Assembly: GCA_036346355.1 (NCBI GenBank)
Contig: CM070592.1
Span: 37,474,193 to 37,538,192 of the forward strand
Reading direction: 5' to 3'
Source of the DNA: Rhipidocladum racemiflorum
Taxonomy: Eukaryota > Streptophyta > Magnoliopsida > Poales > Poaceae
Length of the DNA stretch: 64,000 nt
The notes under the pieces are model-generated. The model searched no databases. It was not told where the DNA came from and saw only the letters and a list, made by a program, of their open reading frames with translations. A program made the position numbers and the translations under genes. Below, piece after piece: positions 46,901-54,589 of the stretch; the first letter of the stretch is position 1; every line of letters begins with the position of its first letter.

Positions 46901-49900
46901 AATACCTCACCGGTGGGTCTGACGGCAATCCTCTTTTCTATTTCTATTCGTTCTATTCGCATTTTTAAATTCTTTTAGCAAGGCAACTACGCTACACAAT
47001 ACCCTAATTAGCACTTTAATACTAATGCTTAACCCCTCTAATGACCTCAGGCACTTCATGGAGCTCCATCTGTCATAGAAATTTGATATGCCATTATTGT
47101 TGTGTGCTACAATGAAAAATTATGACATGGATGAAAGCCTGTGGTGCCTATTGCCTATTTTCATTCTGTTCAAGTGTAATATCATGTACAGAGTGACTAT
47201 GTTACACTGTTGGTTTACCTAGACTGTACTATTGTTTGGCTCATCCATGTGCTTGTTAACAACTATTTTTTTCACTTCACCCCTTGCATAATTCTTGTCT
47301 GGTTAACAGTTTGAATTGCCACCACATAACTTATGTTACGGATTGGCCTTTGCAGGGTGGCGCAATTTCACTAAAAGGAGCTGCAGTTCCTGCTCCGCGA
47401 CTAATCAGCTCACAAGAACTAGAGTTAATACTTTCGTTCTATTTCCACCTTTTCCTTTTCCTGCACCCAACAGCCTTCTGTTATCATTCGTTTCTGACCA
47501 GGCTTTGACACTGTTTCCATAATCTCATTGATCCTATTAGCTTCTTCAGACCTCATATTAAAATGAGGCGTGATCGTCAGACTGGTGATGTTTTTGAAGT
47601 GCTTGATGGTTTGATGTTCAAAGATGGTTTCCTGTATAAAAGGGTTGCTCTTAGTTCTTTGATTTACTGGGGGGTGCAACCAACAGAGACTGAGCTTCTT
47701 CAGTTCTCTTCTTGTCCAAGCAGTAGAAGTTTTGCCGATGACTTGTATTGGGCCTTCAGCATCTATGGTCCTGAGAAAAGGAACCTTCCCAGAGAACGGG
47801 ATATGAAGGCATCATCTTCTAAAGAGAAATGCTCCAACTCCAAGGCATCAAATCTTAAAGCTTCCACTTCTGAACTTTATGATGATGATGATGAATTCAA
47901 ACTCCATGATCTCGTACTTATTGGGTGAGTATCTGTTATATGGTCTTTAGTCACCGTCAACGAATTACCAGATTCCATTCTTATTTTTTATTTCCTAATG
48001 AGCAGGCGTAAAGATTTTGGTGTGATCATTGCTGTTGCGAAAGATGGTTTTAAGGTAACATTCTTTCAATGCCCACTTCATTTCCACATTCTTGTTTTGA
48101 TCTAATAAGAAGTGATTTTCGCATAGATATTAAAAGGTGGTCCTGAAGGAACTGCAGTGACGGTTAGAAAGCAGGATATCAAAAAAGGCTGTGTAGACAA
48201 AATGTTTACAGCTGTTGATCATCAGAAGAAGATAATATCCATTAATGACACTGTTAAAGTTCTGGAAGGATCTTCTGAGGTGAAAATTTTAATTTTCTTT
48301 TTACCAGGAGTGTGCTATTGTAAAGTCTTTCTTATTTTTCTGCAGTGTGGGAAAATATGCTTTTTTTCTTTTCAATTTCAAGAAAACATTCGCTTGAAAT
48401 ACTTTTGAATATCCGATGTTGTCATCTTATTTCTGTCAAGTATTTCCTAATGTGGTAGTTTAACATTGTATAAGTGCTATGTTGTACTTTTTGTGATGTG
48501 TTGCATTGTTATTGTAGTTACATGCTTTATAGCTGTAATCTGTGTTTTCACATTTTCTATAATTATCTGAGAATTTGATTCCTTTCATTTGGCACCCTTG
48601 CTGATCTGTTTAATATATTTTCAGGGTAAGCAAGGAGTTGTTAAACACTTGTACATGGGAATACTGTTTATCTATAATGAAAGTGAAAGTGAGAACAATG
48701 GATTTTTCTGTGCCCAATGCGGGTCATGTGAAAATATCAAGAAACGGAAGGAACTGGCAAGTTCCACTGCTGAAAATTCGGTATGTAGATGCTAGACACA
48801 ATATTTCCAATTATCAATGAATTGGAGCTGTTCTTTGTGTCACTTTGTTTTTTATGTATCAGGAGAACAATCCTATTCCCATGTTTTCGGAGTCACCTGT
48901 CATATCATATGAGCAAAGGGATAGTAAGTGCTTCTTGATTTTTTTTTTTCTGCTCTGTTATTTGAAAACTGACCAGGATTGACAACTTCGTCAGCAGAAA
49001 ATAATCTTTTTGTTCATTTCCTTGACCATACAGCTAAAAGGCCTTACAGGAGCACTAGAGAACAACTTTTCTCAATTGGGCAGATACTGCGTATTCGAAA
49101 GGGTCCTTTGAAGGGCTATCTCTGTCGAGTAGTTCGAATATTTCGAAATGATGTAACTGTTAAGCTAGATTCTCTGATGAAAATTGTTACAGGTTGGTTA
49201 GCTCAGTATCCTTGTAGCTGTTCTTTGGACAATGCCTGACTTCTCTGTGTTATGTTTGCAGTGCAAGCTGAGTTGCTCTCAGTGCCAACTAAAAGGGGGT
49301 AAGCAGCTACGCATGTTTCAAGTTTCTCTTTTCTTTTATTGGTTGTTTTAGTATTGTGCAATTGTATAAATCATCATATTGCAGCATAATGTCACTTCCA
49401 TTTTTGCTCCTCATTGCGTCATATCGCATACCAGGGATAACTCATCTGGTGCTCCAGCTGGTCCTTTTGGAAATCAAGATACATCATTATTTGGTAAGTG
49501 TGTGTTTAAAGTGTACAGCAGTTGTTGCTACTAGCTAGATTTGTCTCTACAGCGTGTATAAGGGGAAAGAAGTTACATATCCCCCCAAAATTAGTTGCTG
49601 CTGATCTGCTGCCTATTATGCTGCCCATTTGGTAGAGTTATTTAGATGTGAGAAACGGAATTTTACACTGTTTCTGTAGCGTATATGGCTCAAATTCTTT
49701 GTTATTATTTCTCTTTATCAGTTTGGTCTTGTAGATCATGGGATTTGTTACTTACATTGATTCTAAATTTAGGTTCAGAAGCAGACAAAACCTCATGGGA
49801 CAATGGATTTCCATTTGCCAGGTTTGTTTCATGTTTTTGAGTTTCCTTTTGTGATTTGTATTACTATGCTGGTTATCTGTAACCGGCCTAAACCTGGACT

Positions 49901-52900
49901 TCAGATTTTATGAATTTATCCATCCCTACCCACCCATCAAAACGAACTTGTGTAGCTGTTTGCCGCTGCACAGTTACCAACCATGAAAAACCAAAAGGAC
50001 CAAATTCAATTTACCAGTTCAATGGTACACAGACAAATTATTGTTGATAATTGGCTGGAGAAGGGTGGCAATCATCAAGCTTTAGTGAACCCAGTTTTAA
50101 AAAATCAAACAGGGCTTTTATGCTATTTTCCGTTTTGCTATCATTTGATTTATATACAATTAATTTTTCATGTATTTGCCACTAGGAGTTGAGGGGCCCT
50201 ATAGCATCTTATATCTTCTGGAATATTTCTTTTGGATGCCCCAATTTTAAATTTTACCATTTTTTTATCATTTGGACACTTGTGTAAAGTACAAGAAGGT
50301 GAGATTGGAAACCCTTGCTTCACTTTTTGAGCTGCAAAATTTTCACAAGAAAGTAGAAAAGGAGGTTTAATAACACTTGGGGCTTGTTTGGGAGGCCCAA
50401 AATCCTGGCCCATCCTGTTATTATGGCTTGTTTGGGAGGCCAAAAATCCTGGCCCATCCACTTGGACGGGTCAGGATTTTGGGCCTCCCAAACAAGGCCT
50501 TAATTTGAGACCAGGAATACGATGAATCGGATTTCCTTTTTTTTCGGATTTGTTCGTTGTACTTATGTAATTGTGCTTGTATTTCTTTCTTCTATACTTA
50601 TTTAATCCTCCTTTGTAGTTGAAAAGGAATAGATCAAGTCTGTATCACTACAAAAGAGAGATTAGTAGGCATGCATTTCCTACTAACAAATTTTCCCGTC
50701 TGGTGTGCTCTTTAACTATCCTTGTAATTGCCTAATTAAAAAATATCACTTTGACTTACTTTTTTTAGGAAACTATGTAATATGTGTTCCATTTTCGCAT
50801 GCAACAAATTGAACATTTGAACATATGAAAATTTGAAATTTAATTTTTTAATGAAAATACCGCATTTCAAATTTCTTACTTTGCCAGACCGCTCAAATTA
50901 GTGCCCATTTAACTATTTCTACATAATCTAGAACTGCAGATTATCGTTGCTTTGCAAGGATGTAAGAATCATTTAGGATACATGTTCTTATGCCCTTGTG
51001 TGGTGTCACTGATATATCTGCTGTTTTGCTTTTGCACTGCTTGCTTAGTTGCCTGTAATCTTGCTTCTTGCATTTATCTGGTTCAAATTTCTCAACTTCT
51101 AAGAGAACAACGCGATGGATCATTATTTTTTTTTTCTGGTTGGGCTCCTTCCACTTATAATCGAAGGTTTAGGGGTCTTTTAAGTTTGAATGTGTTTCAT
51201 TCCTAGTCTACCCCAACTTGTTTGGGACAAAACGCTTGGTTGTTGGTTGTTGCTCCTTCCACTTATAGATGCGGTGTATAACATCACTTAGAGGAATAAA
51301 TTTCCTGAATTATTGTTATTTGCATTTATACTAGTCATTCACTGAATTGTTTGATTCGCTGCAGTAACTCTTGGCAATCATTTTCAAGTTCCTCATTACC
51401 AGTCCAGAATGCAGGTAATATCTAGTTTTAGGCCTTTCTGTTTGGCACTGTAGTTTAGAGTTTCTATGTGGTAGTGTATTTTGGAGATTCATTGATTTTT
51501 TGTTATTGTTTGATCACAATGGTATTGTTGTGTTATTATGTTGAGTTCCATCTTTGTGGTATAAAACAAAATCATTGCAGAAGGCATGGCTTCAAATACT
51601 AAAGCATGATATTGCTGTTTTAACTTAGTTGTAGATGGAAGTTTAGGAAGCTCAGGGTGTACACATGTGCAGGTAAATTTTTAATTGAAGTTTCTGGGGA
51701 AGTAGATAGTGTCATCTTTCTGCAGAAGTGACAAGTCTTGTATGGAAATTTTTTCAGTGCTTGTGAGATTGTTTAAATTCATTTACTAGCAGTTGAGGTG
51801 TTCATAGTTTTGCTGAGTGTGCAACTTTTATATTTTCAGATGGAGAATCAGAAGTTGACCCATGGTGTAAGAAAACGACATTTTCTGCGGAGGGTGATTC
51901 TGATCCATGGGGTAAGAAAACATCTTCAACTGTTGAAGTATGGAACAATTGTACTACACAAAAGGAAAGCTCCAGTGATAATGCATGGGATAAAAAAGCT
52001 GGAGTTGGTGGATCGGATGTTGGTGGTGGCTCTTGGGTTAAAGCAGCAGTCAACATGGAGAGTGAAAGGATTGACAACTGGGTCAAGGCTTGCAATACGA
52101 CAGACATGGGAACTGGTGGTGACTCGGATCCTTGGGGTAGCAAGGTCAAAGAAGCAGATATGAAGGAAACTGATAGCTGGGAAAAGGTTTCAATGCCACC
52201 AGAGAATAAGTTGGAGGATGATAGTCAAGGATGGGATCAGCCTTTCGGCAAGTCAAACCAAGACCAAGATAAAGGCACAGTTTCAAAAGATGCAGACAAA
52301 AGTGGGGCTTGGGATACTGCTGTTGCTAATTGTATTGGATCATCCTCATCTGTTCCAGGGAGAGGGGATGATGATTCCTGGGTTAAATCTGATTCTTTGC
52401 CTGTTGCTCAAGATGATGGCTGGGGCAAGTCAAAAGAGAATAATGACGGAACAGTTCGGTGGAACGAAGCTAGAACCCACCAAAACTGCAGCACTGGAGG
52501 TTGGGATACTGCTGCTACCGACTGGAGTAAATTATCCGCTGTGGTTGGACACGAGGAAGGATGGGGCAAAGAAAAAGACTCGGCTACTAAGTCTGAAGAA
52601 AGAAATAACGAAAGTGGGAGCTGGAACAAAGCTGGAGCATCAGACCAAGTTGGTCGCAATGATTGGGATAAACCGAAATTTTCCGGTGGTGATGGCCCAT
52701 CAAGCTGGAACAAGGGAGAGGAATTTGGGGGAGATAATAGCAGCTGGAGCAGATCTGGTGGAAACTTTGAAGGTGGCCGTGGGTTTGGGCGAGGACGAGG
52801 GAGAGGCCGGGGAAGAGAATCTGGGGATTTGGGTAGCAGAAATGACCAAGGAAGCTGGAAGAGCTCATGGTGTAGTGACAGTTCTGGAAAGCCCTCATGG

Positions 52901-53843
52901 AGGTCTGATGGATATAGGGGGAGGGGAAGAGGAAGGGGCCAATATGGAGGACGAGGAAGAGGAAGAGACAATGGTTGGAGAAATGGAGATCGGGGCAGTT
53001 CTGAGTTTGGAAAGGAAAGGAGCAGTGGTGATGCACCAAACTGGGGAAACAGTCGGCCAAAATTCTTAGATGGAGGTTCTTCTGGTTTGGATAAAGGTGC
53101 ATCCAATAAGGATTCTTGGGGTAGGAGAGATAATTGGAATGCCCCAAATCCATCAAGCAGACGGCCTTGGAGTGGCAGTGAAGGCACCAAGTCATGTGAT
53201 GAAAATCAGACCTCCACTTGGAACAGTTTGGAGGATAAAAAACCGTCTGGAGGTGAGTAGTCTGTTTCAAATTTGTAGCTCTATTAGACGTACATGTTTG
53301 GTCCTCTATATGTGTACACATTTGCTGCTTTAAGTTCTGGATCTCAATTTCATTTGATAGTGCTATCAAGACCTAAATAAACATTTTAAGTTCCAAAAGG
53401 AATACGCTACTCATATTTCTTGCGTTGCTTAATATTGTGCCTATTTGTTACCCTTGAGTGTTGGGTAAAGTACAAAGTGAATCTTGGGCTTAGAAAGATG
53501 GTTTCTACTGCAGGTGCTGAGAGTATTAAAATCGTGTGCTAGAAATCCTTGCTCTGCTCGATGTGCTACAAAGTTTTTATTTCTATTCTCTTGTGTAGGT
53601 GAACAAAATGATTCTTGGGTGAGCAAGATGACTTCTACTATAAGGCGATGGTTCCTCTTTCTTGGGTTCTCCTTCTGGCGACACCACAAGTCCACAACCG
53701 GTGGAGGAGGATCTGGAGGCGGGGGAGGGTCTTGTGAGAAGAGCAATGAAGATAGCTGGAATTCGTCAGGAGGAGCCGGGGGCTCAGGTACGCCGACAGA
53801 GAAACCTTCATGGGGTGGGTCGACAGAAGCTGCTCCAAATTAA
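25729..53843 (+). CDS. KTF1: SPT5-like RdDM factor KTF1/SPT5L (RDM3), 18 exons
   Basis: Exons: 25729-25957, 36058-36305, 36395-36550, 36973-37131, 37236-37319, 47356-47423, 47541-47924, 48006-48054, 48127-48279, 48625-48780, 48863-48923, 48977-49192, 49262-49298, 49435-49493, 49773-49821, 51365-51414, 51840-53252, 53599-53843. All use GT-AG sites and join in phase to 1,271 codons. Domain order is a basic then acidic N-terminus, NGN (about 155-235), KOW motifs (about 250-285, 433-470, 495-530, 610-650), then a WG/GW tail (720-1271) with RGG blocks. Canonical SPT5 lacks the WG tail; KTF1 uses it as an AGO-binding hook and acts in the nucleus with Pol V in RNA-directed DNA methylation. Arabidopsis KTF1 is about 1.5 k residues. 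The exon 7 acceptor (47540) and the last exon are the least certain points. Confidence 0.85.
26111..26153 (+). repeat. Left 43-bp direct repeat flanking an intron 1 insert
   Basis: TGTTGCTTGGGGATTTTTTT…ACGATGCAGAT recurs at 27074-27117 with one extra T. The 920 bases between the copies are the insert, which contains an LTR-like sequence. Confidence 0.8.
26159..27004. mobile_element. Probable solo LTR in KTF1 intron 1, carrying a Tourist MITE
   Basis: It begins TGTTAGGATGAGG and ends GTGCTAACA (TGTTAG / CTAACA inverted ends), with a TATA-like GCTATAAATAGCC near 26301. Without the nested MITE it is about 480 bp. The expected 5-bp duplication is not seen (AGAAG versus AGGAA), so the call rests on the ends and composition. 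Confidence 0.5.
26460..26824. mobile_element. Tourist-type MITE (PIF/Harbinger)
   Basis: GGGCCTGTTTGGATCCA at the left is inverted at the right as TGGATCCAAACAGGCCC. TAA borders both ends (26457-26459 and 26825-26827), the 3-bp duplication of PIF/Harbinger elements. The interior is a run of TTAGCTAATAG words that can fold on itself; it is non-coding. Confidence 0.88.
27074..27117 (+). repeat. Right copy of the 43-bp direct repeat in intron 1
   Basis: It matches 26111-26153 with one extra T and runs into TGCTTGCTTCTACACGG, which is probably the original intron continuation. Confidence 0.8.
27118..27507 (+). other. KTF1 intron 1 sequence
   Basis: Ordinary AT-rich intron with no coding frame of note and no paired repeat ends seen. 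Confidence 0.5.
27508..27755 (+). repeat. Tandem duplication of about 138 bp in intron 1, split by the LINE
   Basis: GCAAAAATAATTTATTCCTG at 27508 recurs at 27646. The second unit is interrupted at 27756 by the LINE and resumes at 35321 (AGTTTCATCTGCTGGC…TGGTGTA). The duplication therefore preceded the LINE insertion. Confidence 0.8.
28504..30194. mobile_element. Non-autonomous hAT transposon nested in the LINE
   Basis: The ends are TAGGGATGGCAG and its inverse (TTGCCATCCCTA), with a perfect 8-bp target duplication AATATTGA at 28496-28503 and 30195-30202. Both subterminal zones are arrays of GGGTCC/GGGTACCC words (about 28530-28675 and 30025-30180). The interior has a GC-rich open segment with an AAACCCTAGCCGCCG leader-like start and a possible donor (GAG|GTACAACC near 29353). 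No transposase is present. Confidence 0.92.
28975..29300 (+). repeat. 108-bp (36-codon) minisatellite inside the hAT element
   Basis: A unit containing CGCGCCCCAATCGGCCGAGC recurs at exactly 108 bp (29083 and 29191), with about three copies. Because 108 is a multiple of three, the plus-strand frame 28693-29364 stays open and encodes an Arg/Pro-rich repeat. All minus frames stay open as well, so openness alone does not show coding. Confidence 0.8.
33551..35305 (-). pseudogene. LINE ORF1, DUF4283-like, 5'-truncated and frameshifted
   Basis: The upstream part (35305-34492) resembles the DUF4283 region of plant LINE ORF1 proteins: …W-P-W-Q-V-R-E-L…F-L-V-R-F-P-P…V-W-I-Q-I-R-G-I-P-P-K-W-C. An acidic Asp-rich stretch follows. 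Near 34505 the frame changes, with …YNGVFW in one frame and …DESGCNLKKE in the next, at a G-run. The remaining part (to 33551) is charged and hydrophilic. The start is missing because the element is truncated. No CCHC knuckle was seen. The TGA stop overlaps the ORF2 ATG. Confidence 0.8.
35430..35810 (+). pseudogene. First copy of duplicated KTF1 exon 2 unit (incomplete exon)
   Basis: The 381-bp unit TATGACCGTATGATTCC…GTCAAGGACCGT is followed immediately by a second copy (35811-36191). It holds intron sequence, an acceptor (ACTGCAG at about 35677) and the first two thirds of exon 2. The exon copy has no donor; read on, it gives …K-D-R-Y-D-R-M-I-P… and stops at 35876. If spliced in, it would truncate the protein before the NGN domain. 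Confidence 0.9.
35811..36191 (+). repeat. Second copy of the 381-bp tandem unit
   Basis: It differs from the first copy at four positions by eye (about 99% identity). It continues into TATGCTAATCG, the true remainder of exon 2. TATG occurs at both breakpoints, a 4-base microhomology. Confidence 0.92.
36058..37319 (+). CDS. KTF1: KTF1 exons 2-5: NGN domain and first KOW
   Basis: Exon 2 encodes the acidic linker and …T-I-W-R-V-K-C-M. Exon 3 (R-R-E-R-Q-M-V-F-C-F-M-Q-K-F) and exon 4 (A-C-K-G-F-C-S-V-Y) complete the NGN fold that in SPT5/NusG proteins binds the RNA polymerase clamp. Exons 4-5 carry the first KOW (P-G-A-W-V-H-M-T-R-G-N-Y-K-G-D-L-A-Q-V-V). Exon lengths of 248, 156, 159 and 84 keep the frame. 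Confidence 0.88.
39762..40185 (-). repeat. 3' LTR of the Reina-like element
   Basis: Plus-strand copy TGTCAGATTCC…GGTCCTGACA. Preceded on the minus strand by the purine-rich GAGGATGGGG tract. Confidence 0.93.
40212..44966 (-). CDS. Gag-Pol polyprotein of the Reina-like element, intact
   Basis: The 1,584-residue frame has no stop. Order: N-terminal coiled-coil-like segment; retrotransposon Gag domain (about 205-340); zinc knuckle C-W-Y-C-K-E-P-W-N-P-S-H-K-C (about 400); aspartic protease V-D-S-G-S-T-H-S-F (about 492); reverse transcriptase with F-F-D-D (about 835); RNase H with E-T-D-A-C-G (about 970). Then the integrase H-H-C-C finger (…H-S-G…C-P-V-C), core with S-D-G-Q-T-E-R, and a C-terminal chromodomain-like E-A-T-W-E-D. 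Chromodomains of this family are thought to guide integration into marked chromatin. All catalytic motifs that I can see are kept. Confidence 0.93.
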   Translation of the reverse strand: MAGGDSQSDIRTEINNIKEDLADLKNLRTEFAEMKEMLKQLCLSGSNLPPNPEVSNTGRLGLSISEAQEFGGTTTELDPSRGPESNRAMNMPLPTLAEGIAYRSGQGGPTTNEHTAGLPPSFNQTQMRGFGAGQPMYGGEIYSPNRASASVMNQYGIRSQNPGIQWFDASLNQYVGEVNNRTHYAEAIIKGPRLEIPILEGDEALNWVKQCEKFFEISGTPQDQWVNLATAHLTGRAAIWFKGIGIPANILSWPQFCAMLCDRFCEVSAHDAVEALQNIKQKETVSQYIDKFEECVALVMRDHPYLKEHFLLSCFIGGLKGEIKHNVCSQRPQGLMECYWYARVYEKAAATRKVQYSGNFGRHRFSGNTSKANVGTSNQKAPGNVDPKKWEEKSKNLCWYCKEPWNPSHKCSVKKALHALLTRGESQENSDEGPELSADPEYVSAPSSPEKEKTQTSPDQVMAISQQAKKGLCIPNTFSLLTKIGGNRVVALVDSGSTHSFMDYDLAIKSDLKITYGSAKSVAVAGGGELQTNAQVHQVMYMIQGESFCHSFQLLPLKGYDLILGADWIFAHSPIGMDLKLRRLTLYKEGRIVSFEDFINSPPRGIINATRLTKMIKKGVMGYIIHVHHISEQDNSSELKIPADIEDILQQFSEVLEEPRGLPPKRDCDHAIYLKEGSEPPNLRPYKIPHYQKDALEKIITQLLENEEIRHSFSPYASPAILVRKKDRSWRMCVDYRQLNSQTIRNKFPMPIIEDLLDELHGAAIFTKLDLRSGYHQIRMNENDISKTAFRTHMGHYEYLVMPFGLSNAPATFQALMNSIFEKYLRRFVLVFFDDILIYSKDKETHKEHLVKVMTVLRENQLKIKLNKCVFDTPKVEYLGHVISGDGVATDPKKVEDIVNWPEPSNITQLRSFLGLTGYYRRFVKGYGQICRPLFNMLKKDAWKWGKEQTQSFEQLKKVMTSCPVLALPNFSKPFVIETDACGFAIGGVLMQEGQPISYFSKALGARAAAKAIYDKEAMAILEALKRWRHYFWGGKLIIKTDQKSLKYITSQRVNDGIQHKLLLKLLEFDYAVEYKKGKENIAADALSRRDDQRHHQEYLCQAMTTITPEWVIEVKESYIEDESSQKMLKEVQLNKEADAKYTLVSGILRYKGRVFVGGKGGLRRKIMEDFHASSFGGHSGIRATYHRVKKVFYWPGLKKNVGKMVAECPVCQVTKSENIHIPGLLNPLDVPDMAWSHISMDFVEGLPKSQGKDTILVVVDRFTKYSHFIGLSHPYSVEQIVRLLLDNIIKLHGIPIAIVTDRDRIFTSKLFSEIFKAMNVSLRLSTSYHPQSDGQTERVNQCLESYLRSMVFQNPKEWFKWLSLAEWWYNSNYHTALQMTPFQALYGYSPPQIGEFAVPGGLSDEAKSMMQQREEVTKQIKQNLQRAQERMKYFADRHRSERELQVGDMVYLKLQPYRQNAFELKGSLKLRSKFYGPFRILEQIGKVAYKLHLPDTANIHPVFHVSQLKKHLGPRAVPMAGLPLVGTDGLIKTEPIAVLDRRIVPRKGVPIAQWLIHWQNLSPEEATWEDLPFIRKTFPNFNP
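45172..45596 (-). repeat. 5' LTR of the Reina-like element
   Basis: Identical to the other LTR except one extra T near 45181 (CAGATTTCC versus CAGATTCC). The initiator Met-tRNA primer site lies at about 45159-45169 on the minus strand. Confidence 0.93.
47356..51414 (+). CDS. KTF1: KTF1 exons 6-16: central KOW region
   Basis: Exon 6 gives G-G-A-I-S-L-K-G-A-A-V-P-A-P-R-L-I-S, the conserved link after the first KOW. Exon 7 carries R-R-D-R…F-E-V-L-D-G-L-M-F-K-D-G-F-L-Y-K; exons 7-9 a KOW (L-H-D-L-V-L-I-G…D-F-G-V-I-I); exons 9-10 a KOW (I-N-D-T-V-K-V-L-E-G…G-K-Q-G-V-V); exon 12 the last clear KOW (I-G-Q-I-L-R-I-R-K-G-P-L-K-G-Y). Exons 13-16 are short and Ser/Gly-rich. The exon 7 acceptor is placed at TTAG|CTTC because it restores F-R-P-H-I; the downstream TTCAG would drop those residues. 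Confidence 0.83.
50380..50500. mobile_element. Tourist-like foldback remnant in KTF1 intron 15
   Basis: GGCTTGTTTGGGAGGCCCAA near the left is inverted at the right (TTGGGCCTCCCAAACAAGGCC). An extra partial copy of the left arm (near 50427) makes the left side a tandem pair. TTA follows the right end, but the left TTA is not clear. Confidence 0.6.
51150..51255 (+). mobile_element. SINE 3' fragment (Au-like)
   Basis: …CCTAGTCTACCCCAACTTGTTTGGGACAAA…GGTTGTTGGTTGTTG resembles the 3' half and GTTG-rich tail of the plant Au SINE family. The tRNA-related head was not recognised. Similarity is from memory of the family and unverified. Confidence 0.45.
51840..53843 (+). CDS. KTF1: KTF1 exons 17-18: WG/GW AGO-hook and RGG tail
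   Basis: Exon 17 (51840-53252) encodes 471 residues rich in W-G, G-W, S-W and D-W spaced by charged Ser/Lys/Asp stretches, for example D-P-W-G, E-G-W-G-K, G-G-W-D, N-W-G-N and D-S-W-G. Two Arg-Gly blocks (F-G-R-G-R-G-R-G and Y-R-G-R-G-R-G-Q-Y-G-G-R-G-R-G) lie at about residues 1035-1100. WG repeats bind ARGONAUTE proteins; RGG blocks bind nucleic acid. Exon 18 (53599-53843) starts Q-N-D-S-W-V, passes through an atypical hydrophobic stretch and ends …P-S-W-G-G-S-T-E-A-A-P-N. A second frame over the same bases also ends with GW-type residues, so an indel here is possible. Confidence 0.85.
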
Positions 53844-54175
53844 GAACCAAGGAGGTGGCGGCAGTTCCTGGTACAAGGCATATGGGGGATGGAACTGCGT
53901 TATCCTATAAACTCATTGCTAAGATGGCAACAAGGGTGGTGGGTGGTAAGCTCGTTCCTGAATTAGCTCTGCCTGATTGGCGCATGTACGTAAATGTTGC
54001 CATGCTGTGTGAACTTGTACATTTCTGGATCACCTTGGTTGGTATCCGGTAGTTTCTTTGCCATGCATGCTACTCGAACGCTAGAACATGGTCTAGTTAC
54101 AGCAAGACATATATGCTAATTGAGGTACTACTTCTGTTTCATCATGGCTGTACCAATTTTGCTTGCTAGCTGCTC
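53844..54175 (+). other. Probable KTF1 3' UTR
   Basis: Non-coding after the TAA in the main frame. In the +1 frame the first 65 bases would encode a Gly-rich segment with S-W-Y-K-A-Y-G-G-W. No clear AATAAA was seen. Confidence 0.45.
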
Positions 54176-54509
54176 TCAGCTTCTGCAGGGAGTAAACGCT
54201 TCACAAATCATGGTGACTACCCCACAACCACTTGCTAGTTCCTTTTGTTTTGCCATCTTAGCATGATCAGCAGTCTTCATAGCATCTTTATTCATACTTT
54301 CAACTGGAAGTCGGTGCCGCCTAACTACCAGCGCAGGTCCATTGAAGGTCCCCAACGCTCTCAAAGAGTTCCCCAATGCAGGCAAAGAAAGGCTTGGACC
54401 CAAGTTTTGGTGACAGTTTCTTATCATACACAAACGATTCCATTGATTTGTAGTTCTCAACGCCTACTTCAACAAGGTCATATATGTGGTGATCACAAGT
54501 CCTTCCCAA
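54176..54509 (-). pseudogene. Unidentified minus-strand coding remnant with a frameshift
   Basis: One frame reads …S-F-V-Y-D-K-K-L-S-P-K-L-G-S-K-P-F-F-A-C-I-G-E and ends at 54321. A second frame continues …V-V-R-R-H-R-L-P-V-E-S-M-N-K-D-A-M-K-T-A-D-H-A-K-M-A-K. The two together look like one protein broken near 54360. The family is not recognised. A poly-A run lies at about 54559-54577 on the plus strand, the wrong side for a processed copy of this strand. Confidence 0.4.
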
Positions 54510-54589
54510 AACCAGATTGTTGGGCCTCTTCTTTGAATGAGAACCATACTATGGCACAAAAAAAAAAAAAAAAAAATTACGGTTGAAAA

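Larger units (their letters stand above)
37660..47058 (-). mobile_element. Large solo LTR (Tekay-like) in KTF1 intron 5, split by a Reina-like element
   Basis: TGGAG borders both ends (37655-37659 and 47059-47063), a perfect 5-bp duplication. Read on the minus strand it starts TGAAGTGCCTGAGG and ends GGGCGGGTCGCTACA, resembling the ends of the gypsy LTR at 17953-20518. Removing the nested element and its duplicated 5 bp leaves about 3.56 kb with no gag or pol, so it is best read as a solo LTR. Open frames within it (such as 46090-46662) show no domains. Confidence 0.8.

Noticed and set aside
52218..53069. 283-codon plus-strand frame overlapping KTF1 exon 17
   Set aside because: It is the +1 frame of a low-complexity Gly/Ser/Trp exon; the exon phases support the other frame.
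52408..53369. Two 260-codon minus-strand open frames
   Set aside because: They are shadows of the WG/RGG-coding exon 17 of KTF1.
25729..53843. Canonical SPT5 elongation factor as the identity of the large gene
   Set aside because: The C-terminal tail is made of WG/GW and RGG repeats rather than the usual SPT5 C-terminal repeat, which fits KTF1/SPT5L.
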